Part shown: positions 31,726 through 33,368 of the stretch, piece after piece | How positions within the stretch are numbered: position 1 is the stretch's first letter | How the letters are laid out: each line of letters begins with the position of its first letter | From: CAYTSA01 sp964440345 | Lineage (GTDB): Bacteria > Desulfobacterota > Desulfovibrionia > Desulfovibrionales > Desulfovibrionaceae | Length of the DNA: 33,368 bases | Direction of reading: 5' to 3' | Assembly (NCBI GenBank): GCA_964440345.1 | Contig: CAYTSA010000038.1 | Coordinates: 1-33,368 of the forward strand | The notes under the pieces: generated by a model | Told to the model about the DNA's origin: nothing | Database searches by the model: none | The model's input: the letters and a program-made list of their open reading frames with translations, nothing else | Made by a program: the position numbers and the translations under genes

Positions 31726-33241
31726 CCAGCAATACCCCATACTCATCATCATCGGCCCGCTGCTCATGTCTTTTGCCGTGTCCATTTCCGGCTGGCTGAA
31801 CAAACGCATAGCCTTTTACTTGTCTGCTGCGGCGCTGGCGTTTGCTGCTGTGGACTCTTTGCTGCTGCTGTTCACAGTGCTGGAGCACGGCCCCCAGCTG
31901 TACAAGCTGGGCGGCTGGCCGCCTCCCATGGGCATCGTTTACTATGTTGACGGCTTGAGCGGGCTGGTGCTGGCGGTCATTTCCTGGGCTGCGTTCATTA
32001 ACTTGCTAGGCACGAAACAGGCTGTAGAGCAGAGCCACGCCGGCAAGGAGCCTGCCTTCTACACGCTGTATTTGCTGGCGGTGTGCGGGCACCTGGGCAT
32101 GGTGATTACGGGCGACGCCTTCAACCTCTACGTGCTGCTGGAAATTGCCGCTTTGTCTGGCTATGCGCTGTTGGGCATGGGCGACCGGCGGGCGCCGCTG
32201 TCCACCCTGAACTATCTGCTGATAGGCACCATTGGCGCTTCGTTTTATCTGCTTGGCGTCGGATTTCTGTACATAAAGACCGGCTCGCTAAATATGCTGG
32301 ACCTGGCCCGGATCATGCCGGCAGTGGCTGGTTCGCCCACGGTGCTGGCTGCTCTGGCCCTGATAACCGTGGGGACCATGGTCAAGATGGCCTTTTTCCC
32401 GCTGCATGGCTGGCTGCCCAATGTGTACACCTACGCCTCGTCCCCGGCCAGCAGCCTTATCGCGCCCATGACCACCAAGGTGATGGTCTATGTCATGGTG
32501 CGCATGATGCTCACTGTTTTTTCGCCAGGCGTGGTGTTTGGCATGTCTGTAATGGCGGACGTGATTGTAGCCATGGCCGTGGCGGCCATGGTCATGGGGG
32601 GCGTCATGGCCCTGGCGTCGCGGAATCTGAAGCGGATGCTTACATACGTTGTCATCGCCGAAGTGGGCTACATGGTGGGCGGGGCCTGGCTGGGCAACGC
32701 CACGGGCATGACCGGCGCGGTGTTGCACATAGCCAACGACGCAGCCATGACCCTGACCATGTTCATGGCCGTGGGCTGCATGCACTACAAGCTGGGCGGG
32801 GTGGATTACCCTGACCTGAAGGGGCTGTTCCAGAAGATGCCTTTTACCATGGCCGCCTTTGTGCTGGGCGCCATAGCCATGATCGGCGTGCCGCCCACCT
32901 GCGGGTTCTTCAGCAAGTGGTGGCTCATCATGGGCGGGCTGGAGGCGGGCAACTACGTGTTCGTGGGGGCGCTCATCTTCTCCAGTCTGGTGAATGTTAT
33001 TCTTTTTTTTCGGGTTTTCGAAATATGCTTTTTCGAGCCCGAGCCGGAACACAGCCATGACGAAGAAGAATCGGGCGGCGGCGGCCACCACCCGCATCCG
33101 CCGCATCTGCCCATGGACGAAGCCCCGGTGGGCATGCTTATACCTCTTGGCGCGGCGGCGCTCTCGCTCATTGGCCTGGGCCTGATCACCTCGCAACTGG
33201 TCGCCGTCATTCACAACGTTGTTACCCCGGGCCTGTATTGA
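31718..33241 (+). CDS. mrpD: Mrp/Mnh antiporter subunit D (NuoM/ND5-like proton channel)
   Basis: 507 residues, about 14 membrane helices. The proton-translocation core is intact: the TM5 Glu in NLYVLLEIAALSGYALL, the TM7 Lys in MVKMAFFPLHGWLPNVYTYASSPASSLI, the broken-helix region and a further Lys in NLKRMLTYVVIAEVGYMVGG. Near the C-terminus a His/Glu/Pro-rich loop (about residues 440-470, including HSHDEEE and HHPHPPHLP) is inserted before the last helix. The protein overlaps subunit C by 8 bases. As part of the Mrp complex it exchanges H+ for Na+ across the inner membrane. Confidence 0.94.
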   Translation: MIDQQYPILIIIGPLLMSFAVSISGWLNKRIAFYLSAAALAFAAVDSLLLLFTVLEHGPQLYKLGGWPPPMGIVYYVDGLSGLVLAVISWAAFINLLGTKQAVEQSHAGKEPAFYTLYLLAVCGHLGMVITGDAFNLYVLLEIAALSGYALLGMGDRRAPLSTLNYLLIGTIGASFYLLGVGFLYIKTGSLNMLDLARIMPAVAGSPTVLAALALITVGTMVKMAFFPLHGWLPNVYTYASSPASSLIAPMTTKVMVYVMVRMMLTVFSPGVVFGMSVMADVIVAMAVAAMVMGGVMALASRNLKRMLTYVVIAEVGYMVGGAWLGNATGMTGAVLHIANDAAMTLTMFMAVGCMHYKLGGVDYPDLKGLFQKMPFTMAAFVLGAIAMIGVPPTCGFFSKWWLIMGGLEAGNYVFVGALIFSSLVNVILFFRVFEICFFEPEPEHSHDEEESGGGGHHPHPPHLPMDEAPVGMLIPLGAAALSLIGLGLITSQLVAVIHNVVTPGLY

Positions 33242-33248
33242 GTTGACC

Positions 33249-33368
33249 ATGCAAACAGTACACTCTGTTCTTCCGCTCTTGGCTGTGCTTGCGTCCCTGG
33301 CCGCCGTGCCGGCCATCATCTCCGCCAGGGACAAGAACGCCCGGGAGGTGTTCACCTTTATCTGCGCT
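33249..33368 (+). CDS. Start of a further antiporter-type membrane subunit, truncated by the window edge
   Basis: Only 40 residues are visible from the ATG at 33249, seven bases after the mrpD stop. They begin with a hydrophobic helix (VLPLLAVLASLAAVPAIISA) followed by a charged loop, as at the N-terminus of NuoM/MrpD/MrpA-type subunits. Position suggests a second proton-channel subunit, the counterpart of the MrpA N-terminal part missing from the operon so far. Confidence 0.6.
   Translation, partial: MQTVHSVLPLLAVLASLAAVPAIISARDKNAREVFTFICA

Noticed and set aside
1..33368. CRISPR array, tRNA, rRNA, intact insertion sequence or prophage genes
   Set aside because: None was seen: no regularly spaced repeats, no tRNA cloverleaf recognised, no transposase or integrase coding frame.

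Overview
The window is GC-rich and almost fully coding. Its gene content suggests a Gram-negative, anaerobic, Desulfovibrio-like bacterium (Desulfovibrionales): a futalosine-pathway (MqnB) menaquinone gene, an Mrp/Mbh-type antiporter cluster, a periplasmic BMP-type solute-binding protein, a FecR/OmpA pair and HemW. This placement is inferred from gene content; no rRNA or marker tree is available.

Left part (1-6695). A chemoreceptor on the minus strand runs off the left edge. It is followed by an AT-rich, hairpin-rich intergenic region and a plus-strand run: MacA-like adaptor, MacB-like ATPase, FtsX/MacB permease, a small membrane-anchored TPM-like protein and RNase HI.

Centre (6696-16132). 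A 2,617-residue nonribosomal peptide synthetase reads C-A-T-C-A-T-R and then, unusually, ends in a domain resembling the cyclic-nucleotide-binding/Crp effector fold. A DHA2-type MFS exporter follows after a 3-bp gap. Together they look like a minimal two-gene cluster that makes and exports a reductively released dipeptide (aldehyde, alcohol or cyclised imine/pyrazinone), possibly N-acylated. The Crp-like tail and two nearby intergenic elements are the most novel parts of the window.

Right of the NRPS (16145-22615). In order: an M23 endopeptidase (minus), futalosine hydrolase (plus), a BMP-family binding protein and a metallo-beta-lactamase-fold hydrolase (both minus), then a plus-strand run of FecR-domain protein, OmpA-like lipoprotein and HemW. 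A 358-bp gap with REP-like hairpins and decayed repeats follows.

Sugar block (22974-28637, minus). A trehalose-phosphatase-like HAD protein, a beta-phosphoglucomutase/GH65 phosphorylase fusion and a secreted GH114/TM1410-like protein. Phosphorolysis of an alpha-glucoside to beta-glucose-1-phosphate and isomerisation to glucose-6-phosphate can be done by the fusion alone.

Right edge (28880-33368, plus). An Mrp-type Na+/H+ antiporter operon in the order E-F-G-MbhD-(MbhE+B)-C-D, continuing off the edge. This is the order of the archaeal Mbh/Mrp module, with MbhE and MrpB fused and His-rich insertions in C and D.

A family of about 60-70 nt structured intergenic repeats was found by eye in three places (2273-2344 minus, 6759-6818 plus, 27261-27320 plus), with compensating changes in the hairpins.
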